DNA of 64,000 bases from Deltaproteobacteria bacterium HGW-Deltaproteobacteria-19. Its GTDB lineage: Bacteria; Desulfobacterota; Syntrophia; Syntrophales; PHBD01. Made by a program: the position numbers and the translations under genes. Each line of letters begins with the position of its first letter. Position 1 is the first letter of the stretch. Where the stretch lies: contig PHBD01000011.1 in NCBI GenBank assembly GCA_002841865.1, positions 124,001-188,000 of the forward strand. The letters are read 5' to 3'. The notes under the pieces were generated by a model. It was not told where the DNA came from and made no database searches. It saw nothing but the letters and a program-made list of their open reading frames with translations. Positions 28,510 through 39,524 of the stretch are shown here, piece by piece.

Positions 28510-30920
28510 AGGTTTCCCTCAAGTGGCTGAAAGATTACGTGGATGTTGAGATTCCGGCGCAGGAGCTCGCCGACCGTCTGACTATGGCGGGTCTTGAAGT
28601 CGAGGCCGTGGAGGAGAAGCGGGCCGATTTCAGTGGGGTCGTGGTGGCGCGGATCGTCTCCGCGAAACGCCATCCGGATGCCGATAAACTGTCTCTCTGC
28701 GAGGTGAGCATCGGAGAGCAAACGCTGCCTATCGTCTGCGGCGCACCAAATGTCCGGGAGGGGATACTCGTCCCGCTGGCCACCGTGGGTGCCGTTATTC
28801 CCGGCGGATACACGATCAAGCTGACGAAAATCCGGGGAGAGGTCTCCGAAGGCATGCTCTGTTCCGAAGAGGAATTGGGCATCGGGTCCGACAACACGGG
28901 CATCATGATTCTTCCTGGCGATCTGATACCGGGGACGCCTCTGGAGGAGGCTCTGGACCTGACGGACGCCGTCCTGGACGTGGGCGTGACGCCCAACCGC
29001 TCCGACTGCCTGAGCATCGTCGGAATCGCCCGGGAGGTGGCGGCCATCACCGGCAAGCCAATGCGCCATCCGTCCATGAAGGTTCCGGAGAGCGATGAGA
29101 AGGTCTCCGACGTCACCTCCGTCACGATCCTGGACCCCGATCTCTGCCCCGAGTACACGGCCCGCATCGTCCGCAACGTCGCGATCCGGCCTTCCCCCCT
29201 CTGGATGCGCCAGCGCCTGGAGGCCGTCGGCCTGAGGGCCATCAACAACGTCGTGGACATCACCAATTTCGTCATGCTGGAACTCGGGCAACCCCTTCAC
29301 GCCTTCGATTTCCGTTTCCTGGAAGAGGGCCGCATCGTTGTCCGGAAGGCCCGGGAAGGCGAAATCTTCGTTTCCCTCGATGAGAAGGAGCGAGTCCTGA
29401 AAGACGGGACTCTCCTGATCTGCGACGGCGTCAAACCCGTGGCCATCGCCGGGATCATGGGCGGTCTCAACTCGGAGGTCAAGGAAGACACGTCCGTGGT
29501 CCTCCTCGAAAGCGCCTATTTTCAGCCGGGCTCGATCCGCCGTTCGTCCCGCTTCCTCGGAATGGGAACGGATGCTGCGTTCCGCTTCGAACGGGGAATC
29601 GACCCGCAGGGAGTCGTGCGGGCCCTTGATCGGGCGGCCGGACTGATGGCGGAAATGGCGGACGGCGTATCCTGCCGGGGCTATATCGACGCCCACCCTC
29701 TGCAGGTCGAGACCGCGAGAGACATTCCCCTGCGGGTCACGCGGGTCAACGACATCCTGGGAACGTCCCTGACGAAGAATGAGATCCTGCCGATTCTCGA
29801 ATCCCTGGAAATGAAGGTGAGCCCCGAAAACGGCGTTGACGGGGTTTATCAAGTGACGCCGCCGTCCTGCCGGGTCGATATCGCCAGGGAGATCGATCTC
29901 ATCGAGGAGGTGGCAAGGCTTCATGGGTATGACCGGATTCCCGTGACGATGCCCGCCATCGCTGTCGCGCCGTCTGCTCCGGATCCCCGCCGGTTGGTCG
30001 AGGACAGGGTCAGAACCCTCCTGAACGGTTACGGGTACTCGGAAATAATCACCTACAGTTTCGTTTCACCCCGCTCGGCTGATATTCTGGGGCTTCAACC
30101 GGATGATTACCGGCGCCGGATGCTGCGAATCATGAATCCCCTGACGGACGACCAATCGGTCATGAGAACGGGCCTGGTGCCGAGCCTGCTCAAGACCATG
30201 CAGGACAACGCCAATGCTGGGACACTGGACCTGAAGATCTTCGAGATCGGGAAGGTGTTTCATCCCCGGGACGGCTATGAGCTCCCCGAGGAGAGAGATC
30301 GCATCGGTGCCCTTCTCACGGGCCGGCGATTTGAGGACCGCTGGCATTTTACGTCCACCCAGTCCGATTTTTACGACCTGAAGGGATGCCTCGAGGGAAT
30401 GCTGGAGGGACTGGGAATCCGGGAAGGGGATTTCCGGGTTCGCTCGCCCGAGCCGTTCCTTCACCCGGGACGTTCCTGCGATCTGTTCCACGGAGACCTT
30501 CGACTTGGTTTCCTTGGTGAAGTGCATCCCGATGTGTTGAGTCGCCTGGATCTGAAAAACAGGGCGATGGTGTTCGAACTGGATGTTGACGCCCTGTCCA
30601 AGGTTGCCTCGCGGGAGTTGAAGTTCCGGGGCGTTCCACGGTATCCCTCCAGTTCGCGCGATGTAGCTTTCCTGGTTGCCGACGGGATAACCAGCGGGGA
30701 CATGATCCGATGGGCTGCCTCCGATGAAGAAGAATTGCTTGAAAAGATATATGTTTTTGATGTATACGCCGGCCAGGGAATCCCCGAGGGAATGAAAAGC
30801 CTCGGTCTTCGATTTTCCTACCGCGCCTCGGATCGGACATTGACCGATCAGGAGATTCACGAAGTTCACAGCCGGATCGTGGAGAGGATCATGGCGGCCA
30901 GTGGCGCCAGGATTCGGTAA
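28506..30920 (+). CDS. pheT: Phenylalanine-tRNA ligase beta subunit
   Basis: An 804-aa beta subunit, close to the usual 795-800. The N-terminal tRNA-binding EMAP-like domain (VARIVSAKRHPDADKLSLCE) is followed by the B3/B4 editing domain, the B5 DNA-binding-like domain and the class II-like core. The FDX-ACB anticodon domain closes the protein (RYPSSSRDVAFLV and FSYRASDRTLTDQEI). It overlaps pheS by ATGA and is followed by ihfA at 35 bases. Confidence 0.97.
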   Translation: MKVSLKWLKDYVDVEIPAQELADRLTMAGLEVEAVEEKRADFSGVVVARIVSAKRHPDADKLSLCEVSIGEQTLPIVCGAPNVREGILVPLATVGAVIPGGYTIKLTKIRGEVSEGMLCSEEELGIGSDNTGIMILPGDLIPGTPLEEALDLTDAVLDVGVTPNRSDCLSIVGIAREVAAITGKPMRHPSMKVPESDEKVSDVTSVTILDPDLCPEYTARIVRNVAIRPSPLWMRQRLEAVGLRAINNVVDITNFVMLELGQPLHAFDFRFLEEGRIVVRKAREGEIFVSLDEKERVLKDGTLLICDGVKPVAIAGIMGGLNSEVKEDTSVVLLESAYFQPGSIRRSSRFLGMGTDAAFRFERGIDPQGVVRALDRAAGLMAEMADGVSCRGYIDAHPLQVETARDIPLRVTRVNDILGTSLTKNEILPILESLEMKVSPENGVDGVYQVTPPSCRVDIAREIDLIEEVARLHGYDRIPVTMPAIAVAPSAPDPRRLVEDRVRTLLNGYGYSEIITYSFVSPRSADILGLQPDDYRRRMLRIMNPLTDDQSVMRTGLVPSLLKTMQDNANAGTLDLKIFEIGKVFHPRDGYELPEERDRIGALLTGRRFEDRWHFTSTQSDFYDLKGCLEGMLEGLGIREGDFRVRSPEPFLHPGRSCDLFHGDLRLGFLGEVHPDVLSRLDLKNRAMVFELDVDALSKVASRELKFRGVPRYPSSSRDVAFLVADGITSGDMIRWAASDEEELLEKIYVFDVYAGQGIPEGMKSLGLRFSYRASDRTLTDQEIHEVHSRIVERIMAASGARIR

Positions 30921-30955
30921 GCCATCATTCTTGGTTACAGGGTAGGAGGGCAGAA

Positions 30956-31231
30956 ATGACGAAAATCGACATCATTCAGGAAGTTTACGAGAAGCTCGGG
31001 TTTTCCAAGAAGGATTCTGCCAGTATTGTCGAATCCGTCTTTGAAATCATGAAGGAAACCCTGGCCAAAGGAGAGAAGATCAAGATTTCGGGATTTGGAA
31101 ATTTCATGGTGAAGGAAAAGAAGTCCCGCCGGGGGAGGAATCCCCAGACGGGAACGGAGATCACCATTACCGCCCGGAGGGTCCTGACCTTCAAATCCAG
31201 CCAGGTCCTGAGGAAGGCGCTTAACAACTGA
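30956..31231 (+). CDS. ihfA: Integration host factor alpha subunit
   Basis: A 91-aa HU/IHF-family DNA-bending protein. The sequence has KISGFGNFMVKEKKSRRGRN followed by PQTGTEI, the IHF-type arm with the Pro that intercalates in bent DNA. The pheT-ihfA-merR order is conserved in proteobacteria and supports IHF alpha over plain HU. GGAGGGCAG lies just before the ATG. It would form a heterodimer with IHF beta encoded elsewhere. Confidence 0.93.
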   Translation: MTKIDIIQEVYEKLGFSKKDSASIVESVFEIMKETLAKGEKIKISGFGNFMVKEKKSRRGRNPQTGTEITITARRVLTFKSSQVLRKALNN

Positions 31232-31283
31232 TCGCGGGTATCCGGGGCTCCCTGCCTGTGATGCAGCGCCCTGTCTGCCGGAT

Positions 31284-31658
31284 ATGCACAAGATGATTCC
31301 CGACAAGGCCTACTTCCGAATCGGAGAGGTCAGCCGGATCCTGGACGTAGAGCCCTATGTGATCCGCTACTGGGAGTCGGTGTTCAAAACGGTCAGGCCG
31401 GAGCGAACGAGATCGGATCAAAGGCGATACCGAAGGAAGGACGTGCAGGAGCTTCTGGTCATCAAAGATCTCCTGTACGGAAAACGGTTCACCATTGCCG
31501 GGGCAAAGAAAGAACTGCGGCGGATGAAGCAGGGTGCTTTGCAGGACGGGGAAGACTCCGAAAGGCCTGACGGGCCTGACAGGATGAGCGATCAGAAAAA
31601 CGATCGGCTGGCCGTTGTCAAGGAGGGGCTGACCCAGATCCGCGATATGTTGAATTGA
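31284..31658 (+). CDS. MerR family transcriptional regulator
   Basis: A 124-aa protein with an N-terminal MerR winged helix: YFRIGEVSRILDVEPYVIRY then WESVF and RRYRRKDVQELLVIKDLL. The C-terminal part is short and has no ligand-binding domain, the usual form of the regulator encoded after ihfA in deltaproteobacteria. Neither the ATG at 31284 nor the one at 31293 has a good ribosome site; translation may be coupled to ihfA. Its regulon is unknown. A strong bidirectional terminator follows. Confidence 0.88.
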   Translation: MHKMIPDKAYFRIGEVSRILDVEPYVIRYWESVFKTVRPERTRSDQRRYRRKDVQELLVIKDLLYGKRFTIAGAKKELRRMKQGALQDGEDSERPDGPDRMSDQKNDRLAVVKEGLTQIRDMLN

Positions 31659-31691
31659 AGGGCTGTGCATTTCTCCCACCAGCAGAAATGC

Positions 31692-31732
31692 AAAAGGCCG
31701 ATCCGAACATTCATAGTCCGGATCGGCCTTTT
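31692..31732. terminator. Bidirectional terminator between merR and the PxxKW gene
   Basis: AAAAGGCCGATCCG at 31692-31705 and CGGATCGGCCTTTT at 31719-31732 form a perfect 14-bp stem, with A-run on the left and T-run on the right, between convergent genes. Confidence 0.95.
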
Positions 31733-31755
31733 TATTGCCTTGGATGAGGGCCGCC

Positions 31756-32037
31756 CTATTTCTTCTTGGACCGCTTGGAGGCCTTCAGAGGATTTAGCTT
31801 CTGCACCACTTCCTTGACTTCCTTTTTGACATGGGAAGCCATCGGGCAGATTCCGTATGCCCATCGGGTAGCCGGCTCCGGGTAAATCCGGCAGTAAGTG
31901 CCGCCGTTAACCTCGATCACCTTGCTGCAGCCGTTGCACTGTTCGGCGATGACCAGGCAGCTGCCGCCTGTGAAACTGCAGCCCTTTTTGGACATGAAGG
32001 AACACTCGGTGCCCGCCTTGATGGTCTGACAGATCAC
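31756..32037 (-). CDS. PxxKW-type cysteine-rich protein
   Basis: A 93-aa protein with nine cysteines in the pattern of the deltaproteobacterial PxxKW cysteine-rich family: MICQTIKAGTECSFMSKKGC, then FTGGSCLVI, CNGCSKV, and YCRIYPEPATRWAYGICPMA. The name-giving motif appears here as P-A-T-R-W, with Arg for Lys. The C-terminus is a Lys-rich tail. The Cys pattern suggests metal or Fe-S binding, but no function is established for the family. It stands alone between a terminator and the PTS genes. Confidence 0.8.
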   Translation of the reverse strand: MICQTIKAGTECSFMSKKGCSFTGGSCLVIAEQCNGCSKVIEVNGGTYCRIYPEPATRWAYGICPMASHVKKEVKEVVQKLNPLKASKRSKKK

Positions 32038-32289
32038 GGTCGAGACTCCTTTCTTTTGCCTTTGATTTCCGCGGCCGGCCCGAATGGATGGGCCGTGATG
32101 ATTGATTTCCGCGAGGCTGGGTTTGCTAACAAATAAACAGGGGGGCTGTCAAGGAAAAATTCCCTGTCCGGGCGGGAAACATGATTGCTTTACCTTGAAT
32201 AACCCTTTGAATGGTTTGACTTTCAAGGTCGATCATGGTAGATACGGCGCCGATTGATCCGACAGGGAAACGACGAGGCCCAAACGTTC

Positions 32290-33033
32290 ATGACCCGCCC
32301 CTCCTTGATCCAGGTTTTTGTCCGATCCTTTCTCATCCAGGCGTCGTTTAATTACTGGCGGATGCAAAACCTGGGATTTGCCTTTTCCATGATCCCCGTG
32401 ATCCGCCATTTGAGCCATGGGCAAAGGGAGGTATCGGAACATGTGGACCGTCACTTGAGGCGGTTTCATACGCATCCCTGCATGGCGCCCTCGATCCTTG
32501 GATCGGTCGTCCGTATCGAGGAAACCGGGGGATCGTCCGCCGGACCGGATGCGATTGCTTTGAAGGAGAGCCTTATGGGGCCGTATGCGGCCCTGGGGGA
32601 CCCGCTGTTCTGGGGCGGGCTGCGGCCGTTGTCCTCTGTCTCGGGCGTTCTCCTCGTTGCCTTGGGGATGATGGCAGCTCCCTGGTGCCTCCTGGGGTTG
32701 TACAATGTTCCGTCCCTGTGGATCCGATGGAAAGGATTCCAGGAGGGATACAAGCGAGGGCGCTGGGCATTTGAGTTTTTCCAGACGCTGGATTTGACCC
32801 GCTGGACGGCCTGGATACGGTGGGTCGTGCTGGCTGTCCTGGCCATGCTCGGGGCCATTCTGGCAAAGGCCTCCCTGCATCATGAAGGGATGTTTTCCTT
32901 GCCCGCAGGATACGTTTCAGTACTGGCCTTCCTGCTGGCTGTATTCTGGTTTATGCGCCGGGGAGTGCCCCGGTTTTGGATTCCTTACGGCATGTTCGTT
33001 CTGTTCCTGTTCGTGCAAGCAGTAGTGTCATGA
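32290..33033 (+). CDS. PTS mannose-family IID component
   Basis: A 247-aa membrane protein, slightly shorter than the usual 270-280 for EIID. The N-terminal cytosolic part (RSFLIQASFNYWRMQNLGFAF) and the signature GDPLFWGGLRPL are typical of mannose-class IID, and several C-terminal hydrophobic helices follow. No IIA, IIB or IIC genes are adjacent. The ATG at 32290 is chosen because translation upstream is not conserved; no strong ribosome site is visible. Its stop overlaps the HPr start (ATGA). Whether it transports a sugar or only regulates cannot be judged here. Confidence 0.82.
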   Translation: MTRPSLIQVFVRSFLIQASFNYWRMQNLGFAFSMIPVIRHLSHGQREVSEHVDRHLRRFHTHPCMAPSILGSVVRIEETGGSSAGPDAIALKESLMGPYAALGDPLFWGGLRPLSSVSGVLLVALGMMAAPWCLLGLYNVPSLWIRWKGFQEGYKRGRWAFEFFQTLDLTRWTAWIRWVVLAVLAMLGAILAKASLHHEGMFSLPAGYVSVLAFLLAVFWFMRRGVPRFWIPYGMFVLFLFVQAVVS

Positions 33034-33299
33034 CCATGATCCGGACCTTTGAGGTCAGAAATAAACTGGGCATCCATGCCCGGGTAGCCGCCAAACTGGT
33101 TTCCGTGGCCGTTCGTTTCCGGTCGGGGATTTTTTTCGAGAAGGACGGCAGTGAGGTGAATGCCAAGAGCCTCCTTGGAATTCTTACCATGGCGTGCCCG
33201 CAGGGAAGTTTTCTCACGGTCCGGGCGGATGGAGACGACGCGGCGGAAGCGATGGAGCAGATCGCACGCCTTTTCGAGGAGAAATTCGGCGAAGAGTGA
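33030..33299 (+). CDS. ptsH: Phosphocarrier protein HPr
   Basis: An 89-aa HPr. The active-site His16 lies in NKLGIHARVAAKLV. Ser47 in NAKSLLGILTMA is at the position phosphorylated by HPr kinase in other bacteria. The ATG at 33030 overlaps the IID stop by four bases and restores the normal HPr length. ptsI follows 4 bases later. Confidence 0.93.
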   Translation: MTMIRTFEVRNKLGIHARVAAKLVSVAVRFRSGIFFEKDGSEVNAKSLLGILTMACPQGSFLTVRADGDDAAEAMEQIARLFEEKFGEE

Positions 33300-33303
33300 C
33301 CCG

Positions 33304-35085
33304 ATGAAATCCCAGCAGGATAAACACACAGCCGTCCTGAGAGGGGTCGCTGTATCTCCGGGCATTGCGATCGGCAAGGCCTTTCATTTCGACCGCCTGG
33401 AGTCCCAGGTGTCTCTCTACAAGCTCCGCGACAAGGGGCTTATCTCTCATGAAATCAAGAGGTTTCGTGACTCCGTCGCGGCTTCGGTCAGGCAGCTCCG
33501 GGAGATCCGCCGCAAACTGGGCCGGCTGGAGGGCATGGATCCCCTGTATATTCTGGATGTGCACATCATGCTCCTGAAGGACCGGTCGTTCCTCACCCAG
33601 GTTACGACCTTCATACGGACCATGGGTGTCAATGCCGAGTGGGCCGTCCGGATGGCCATCGACAAGTACCGGGAAATTTTTGACAAGGTAGAGGATGAAT
33701 ACATCCGGGGCCGTTTCAGCGACATTCAGTATGCCGGCCAGCAGATTCTCCGGAACCTGGGTGGGCGCCAGAAAGAAGCTCTGCCGGCCATGGACGAGGG
33801 GGTCATCGTCATCGCAGCGGATCTTTCCCCCGCGGATACGGCCCAGATGAAGATCGACCGGGTCCAGGGCTTTGCCATCGACATGGGAGGAAAGACGTCC
33901 CATACGGCGATCGTGGCCCGCTCCCTGGAGATTCCGGCTGTGCTTGGTTTGGAGCGGATCTCCCGTTCCGTGAAGACCAACGACGATGTGATCATCGACG
34001 GCTCGGCGGGGCTGGTCATTGTCAATCCCGATCCGGAGATGCTTCTCCGCTTCGAGAGAAAAAAGAGAGACTACGCCGAGACGCGGCGGGAACTCCTGGC
34101 CGATGCCCGCCTGCCCGCCGTTACGGGGGACGGGCATGCCGTCGACATCGGCTGCAACATTGAATTCATCGAGGAAATCCCTTCCGCCGTGACTCACGGG
34201 GCCGACGGTATCGGCCTGTACAGGACCGAATTTCTCTACATCAACCGGGAGCAGCTTCCGACGGAAGAGGACCATCTGGCCAATTACCGCCGGGTGCTTA
34301 CGGCGGAGAGCCTTCGGTGGGCCACCATCCGGACTCTCGACCTGGGAGGGGACAAGTTCTTCTCCGATCCGAAACTGGCCAAGGAAATGAACCCCCAGAT
34401 GGGCCTCCGGGCGATCCGCCTGTGCCTTCGGGAAGAAGAGTTGTTCAAGGTCCAGTTGCGGGCCATCCTGCGTGCCGGGGCCGGTGGAAACGTCAGGATC
34501 CTGATCCCCATGGTGTCCGGGATCGAGGAAATCAGGGAAGCGAAGCGCATCCTGGCGGAGCTGCAAGAGGACCTGGCGCGGGAAGCGATTCCCGCCGGGC
34601 AGGACATGCCCGTCGGCATCATGATCGAGGTTCCGTCCGCTGTCGTGATTGCCGACGCCCTGGCCCGGGAAGTGGACTTTTTCAGTATCGGCACAAACGA
34701 CCTGATTCAGTATGCCCTGGCCATCGACCGGATCAACGAGCGGGTGTCCTACCTCTACGAGCCGCTTCATCCCGCCGTTCTCCGCCTCATCAGACAGGTG
34801 GTGGACGCCGGGCACCGGGCGGGAATCCCCGTTGCCATGTGCGGCGAGATGGCGGGTGATCCCCTCTACACGCTCGTCCTCCTGGGGTTTGGCATCGATG
34901 AGTTGAGCATGAATCCCCTGGCGATCCCGCGGGTCAAGCGAATCATCCGCGCCTCCACGCAGAAAGAGGCCCGGAAGCTCCTGAAACGGGTTTTTTCCTA
35001 TTCGTCCGCCTCGGAAATCCGCCCTTATGTCGAGGATTATATGCGCAAGCGGTTTCCGGAGGCATTCCCCGTAGCGGAATCATAA
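33304..35085 (+). CDS. ptsI: PTS enzyme I (phosphoenolpyruvate-protein phosphotransferase)
   Basis: It transfers phosphate from PEP to HPr. The protein is 593 aa, a little longer than E. coli EI (575). It starts RGVAVSPGIAIGKAFHFD. The phosphorylated His200 lies in GGKTSHTAIVARSLEIPAVLG. The PEP-binding C-domain has DGIGLYRTEFLY, LRAIRLCL, the metal site GIMIEVPSAVVIAD, FSIGTNDLIQYALAIDR and AMCGEMAGDP. It is coupled to HPr and IID, giving a phosphorelay without local sugar-specific IIA, IIB and IIC components. Confidence 0.95.
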   Translation: MKSQQDKHTAVLRGVAVSPGIAIGKAFHFDRLESQVSLYKLRDKGLISHEIKRFRDSVAASVRQLREIRRKLGRLEGMDPLYILDVHIMLLKDRSFLTQVTTFIRTMGVNAEWAVRMAIDKYREIFDKVEDEYIRGRFSDIQYAGQQILRNLGGRQKEALPAMDEGVIVIAADLSPADTAQMKIDRVQGFAIDMGGKTSHTAIVARSLEIPAVLGLERISRSVKTNDDVIIDGSAGLVIVNPDPEMLLRFERKKRDYAETRRELLADARLPAVTGDGHAVDIGCNIEFIEEIPSAVTHGADGIGLYRTEFLYINREQLPTEEDHLANYRRVLTAESLRWATIRTLDLGGDKFFSDPKLAKEMNPQMGLRAIRLCLREEELFKVQLRAILRAGAGGNVRILIPMVSGIEEIREAKRILAELQEDLAREAIPAGQDMPVGIMIEVPSAVVIADALAREVDFFSIGTNDLIQYALAIDRINERVSYLYEPLHPAVLRLIRQVVDAGHRAGIPVAMCGEMAGDPLYTLVLLGFGIDELSMNPLAIPRVKRIIRASTQKEARKLLKRVFSYSSASEIRPYVEDYMRKRFPEAFPVAES

Positions 35086-35152
35086 ATCGAATCGGGGAGC
35101 CGGCTTCGTCCGACCTCCCGCATTTCCAGCGAATCTTCAGGAGGCACCGGCC

Positions 35153-37789
35153 TTGTCTTTCTCTCAGATGCTCAAATCCTGGCTCTCCGGTCTTGAAGAA
35201 CAGTACAGCGGCTGCCTGTACGCGAAAGACAGCATCCCTCTGCTTCTCCTGCTGAAAAAAGTTCTTTCCAAGGTTCACGTTCCCGAAGAAACGGAGAAAA
35301 AGATCGCCAAGGCTGCTTCTGAAGGTGTGGTTGTCTATGCCATCAAGCAACAGAGCCAGTTGAATGCGCTGATCATCCGGGAGTCTGCCGCCGCCCGCGG
35401 ATTTCCCCGGCCTTCTTTTGCCCACGATACAAACATGCTCTTCTGGCAGCCTTTCGGAAAGGCCATCCGGACGATTCTGGCCCTCCTCTTGCTCCCGCTT
35501 TTCCGGCGTCAGAGCCCCGAGCCCCACCCCCGCGCCTTTGTCCGCAAGTCCGTCCGCCGGGGCGATGCCGTCATCGTCCACCTCGGCATGTCTGAATTGA
35601 CCCCGAACAAACAGGTGGAAGACAGCCTGTCCCAGCTTCTCTATGCACAATGGGAGATGGATCGGCCGGTCCTCGTCGTTCCCACGCTGGTCAGCTACGG
35701 GCGACGGCGGGACATAGAGCGGGAGAGCCTGATCAACATCCTTTTCGGCCAAACGGAGGGAACAGGCACCATGAGGCGGGTGATCACCTTCTTCCGTTAT
35801 TCCAACAAAGCCTCGCTTCTCTGCGCGGGGCCGGTGAATCTCCGGGAGTTTCTGGCGGAGAACAAGGATCTGTCCCGGGAAGAAATGATCGACCGCCTCC
35901 GGGGAGAGCTCATCGAGCGGATCGACGAGGAAAAGACCGCCACGGTGGGTCCGATCCTGAAGTCCCGGCAGGAATTGATTTCCATGGTCTTGAAGGACGA
36001 GCAGGTTCAGCGGGCCATTGAACAGCGGGGATCCGGGAACCGCAAGGGATATGAGGCGGCCCTCAAGGAGGCGAAACGGTACCTGAATGAGATCGCCTCC
36101 GATTACAGCGAGATGTACATTGAGCTGTGGGACAAGGTGCTCGGCTGGCTGTGGAACAACATCTACGACGGCGTCGTCGTGGACCGCGACGGCATGACGA
36201 AGATCAGGAATCTTTCCAAGAAGATGCCCTTCGTGGTCGTACCGTGCCACCGGAGCCACATCGACTACCTGCTCCTGTCGTATGTCTTCTACAAGCACAA
36301 CATCCAGATGCCCTTCATCGCCGCCGGGACCAACATGCTCTTCTGGCCCCTCGGCGCCGTTTTCCGCAAATCCGGCGCCTTCTTCCTGCGCCGCAGCTTC
36401 CGGGGGAATGAGCTCTATGGCGAGGTGTTCAACGGCTATCTCAACATCCTCCTCCAGGAGGGGCTCCCCATCGAGTTCTTCATCGAGGGAGGGCGCAGTC
36501 GCACCGGGAAGATGATCATGCCCCGCTACGGGCTCCTGTCCATGATCATCCAGGCCTACGCCGGCGGTGCCTGCGAGGACCTGGCGATCATTCCCGTCTA
36601 TCTCGGCTATGACCGGATCATCGAGGAAAAAGCCTACCTGAAGGAACTGGGGGGCGAACAGAAGAAGGACGAGAAGGCCACCGACGTGATCAAGAGCGGG
36701 AAGGTTCTCCGGAAGCGCTACGGCCACGTCTATGTGAACATCGGCGAGCCCATCCTCATGAAGCAATACCTGGAGAGTCAGGATAAGACGTACGCCGAAA
36801 TGTCGACGGAAGAGCGGCAGCGGCTGTACCGGAAGACCGGCTACGAGATCGTACTGAACATCGACAAGGTCTCCGTGGTGACCCCGTTTTCACTTCTCTC
36901 GGCGGGATTCCTGTGGTCCGACCGCCGCGGCATCTCTGTGGACGACCTGATGGAGGTCCTGGGACATTTCCGGGACTACCTTCAGGCCCGGAAAGTCCGG
37001 TTCTCCGAGACCTTCGGTGACATGGACAAGGCCGTGACGAGCGCCCTGGGCCTGTTCGAGGAGTCCAATCTCATCTCCCGGGTCGGGGAAGACGAGGACC
37101 TTCCGGACGAGGGGGAGGAGGTGGTTTACTCCCTGCCCGAGGAAAACCGACTGAATCTCGAGTACTACAAGAACAACATCCTCCACTACTTCGTCCCTGT
37201 ATGTTTCCTGGCCGCATCCGTGGCGCTCCACCGCGAGGATGTCCTCTCCCTCCAGGAGATCATGGAGGACTACCGGTTCTTCAAGAAGATGTTCCGCCAC
37301 GAGTTCATCTTCGACGACCGCGTGGACGATCTGGAGGAGATCCGGGAAGTCCTTCTGTACCTGTCCCAGAAAGGCATGGTTGCCATCAGCGGGGGCGAAG
37401 CGGGAAAATTTGCATCCATCGAAGTGAAGGGGAAGGGGAAGAGGAACCTCGTGCCCTTTGCGGGCCTGATCCGGAACTACATCGAGTCCTACTGGGTGGT
37501 CGTCCGGTCGTGTGCCTATCTCGTCCATGGGCGCTTGCCGGACAGGGAATTCACCAAGAAGATCCGAGGGCTCGGAGAACGGATGTACCAGAAGGGCGAA
37601 ATCCGCCGCTCCGAGTCGCTCACCCAGTCGAACTATGCCAACGCGCTCCGGTTCCTGGAGGACATGGGCATCGTCAGTGCAACGGAAGAGGCCGAGAAAG
37701 GGGAGAAGCGCCCCGTCCGCTACTGGAGCATCTCCGAAAACAGAACCGCCCTGGAGGGCCTGCGAAGGCGGCTGTTCCGGTTCCTGTAG
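35153..37789 (+). CDS. plsB: Glycerol-3-phosphate acyltransferase
   Basis: It makes lysophosphatidate from glycerol-3-phosphate and acyl-CoA or acyl-ACP at the inner membrane. The 878-aa length fits PlsB (E. coli 807) with extensions. The acyltransferase motifs are in order: H-x4-D as CHRSHID from Cys365, GAFFLRRSF, FFIEGGRSRTGK, and the IPVYLGYDRI strand. The long C-terminal part has winged-helix-like segments. The TTG start at 35153 is supported by AGGAGG 8 bases upstream; an ATG five codons later (MLKSWL) is the alternative. Having both PlsB and many acyl-CoA ligases suggests acyl-CoA can be used for phospholipid. Confidence 0.93.
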   Translation: MSFSQMLKSWLSGLEEQYSGCLYAKDSIPLLLLLKKVLSKVHVPEETEKKIAKAASEGVVVYAIKQQSQLNALIIRESAAARGFPRPSFAHDTNMLFWQPFGKAIRTILALLLLPLFRRQSPEPHPRAFVRKSVRRGDAVIVHLGMSELTPNKQVEDSLSQLLYAQWEMDRPVLVVPTLVSYGRRRDIERESLINILFGQTEGTGTMRRVITFFRYSNKASLLCAGPVNLREFLAENKDLSREEMIDRLRGELIERIDEEKTATVGPILKSRQELISMVLKDEQVQRAIEQRGSGNRKGYEAALKEAKRYLNEIASDYSEMYIELWDKVLGWLWNNIYDGVVVDRDGMTKIRNLSKKMPFVVVPCHRSHIDYLLLSYVFYKHNIQMPFIAAGTNMLFWPLGAVFRKSGAFFLRRSFRGNELYGEVFNGYLNILLQEGLPIEFFIEGGRSRTGKMIMPRYGLLSMIIQAYAGGACEDLAIIPVYLGYDRIIEEKAYLKELGGEQKKDEKATDVIKSGKVLRKRYGHVYVNIGEPILMKQYLESQDKTYAEMSTEERQRLYRKTGYEIVLNIDKVSVVTPFSLLSAGFLWSDRRGISVDDLMEVLGHFRDYLQARKVRFSETFGDMDKAVTSALGLFEESNLISRVGEDEDLPDEGEEVVYSLPEENRLNLEYYKNNILHYFVPVCFLAASVALHREDVLSLQEIMEDYRFFKKMFRHEFIFDDRVDDLEEIREVLLYLSQKGMVAISGGEAGKFASIEVKGKGKRNLVPFAGLIRNYIESYWVVVRSCAYLVHGRLPDREFTKKIRGLGERMYQKGEIRRSESLTQSNYANALRFLEDMGIVSATEEAEKGEKRPVRYWSISENRTALEGLRRRLFRFL

Positions 37790-37901
37790 AATCCGGGGAC
37801 CCTGTCGGGGTTCCCGCAGCTACAACCATCATTATCCGGCCCACGACCCTTCCTGAGGTTCAGGAACGGTTTCGTCGTTCTCTCGGACATCTTATAAGAA
37901 A

Positions 37902-37935
37902 GGCCCCGGACGCGTTATACGGCGCTCCCGGAGCC
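37902..37935 (-). terminator. Terminator of enolase gene
   Basis: On the minus strand, GGCTCCGG (complement of 37928-37935) pairs, with one G-T, with CCGGGGCC (complement of 37902-37909), followed by TTTCTTAT. It is about 50 bases past the eno stop, between converging plsB and eno. Confidence 0.7.
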
Positions 37936-37983
37936 TCTCGGTTCAATTCATTTATCCCTGTCAAACAATACGCAGGAGGTCAA

Positions 37984-39369
<1,386 letters not shown>

Positions 39370-39524
39370 TCATTATCTACCCGAATCGGCGCCGGTTATC
39401 AAGGAATGATGCGGCATCCGGGGCTACGGACTTGATTCGGATGCCCATCTGGGATAGAGGGAGGACTCCGGTCGGCCTCGCGATGCCGGGGCGGCCGGGC
39501 GAATTGACGAAATCGGATCGAAGC

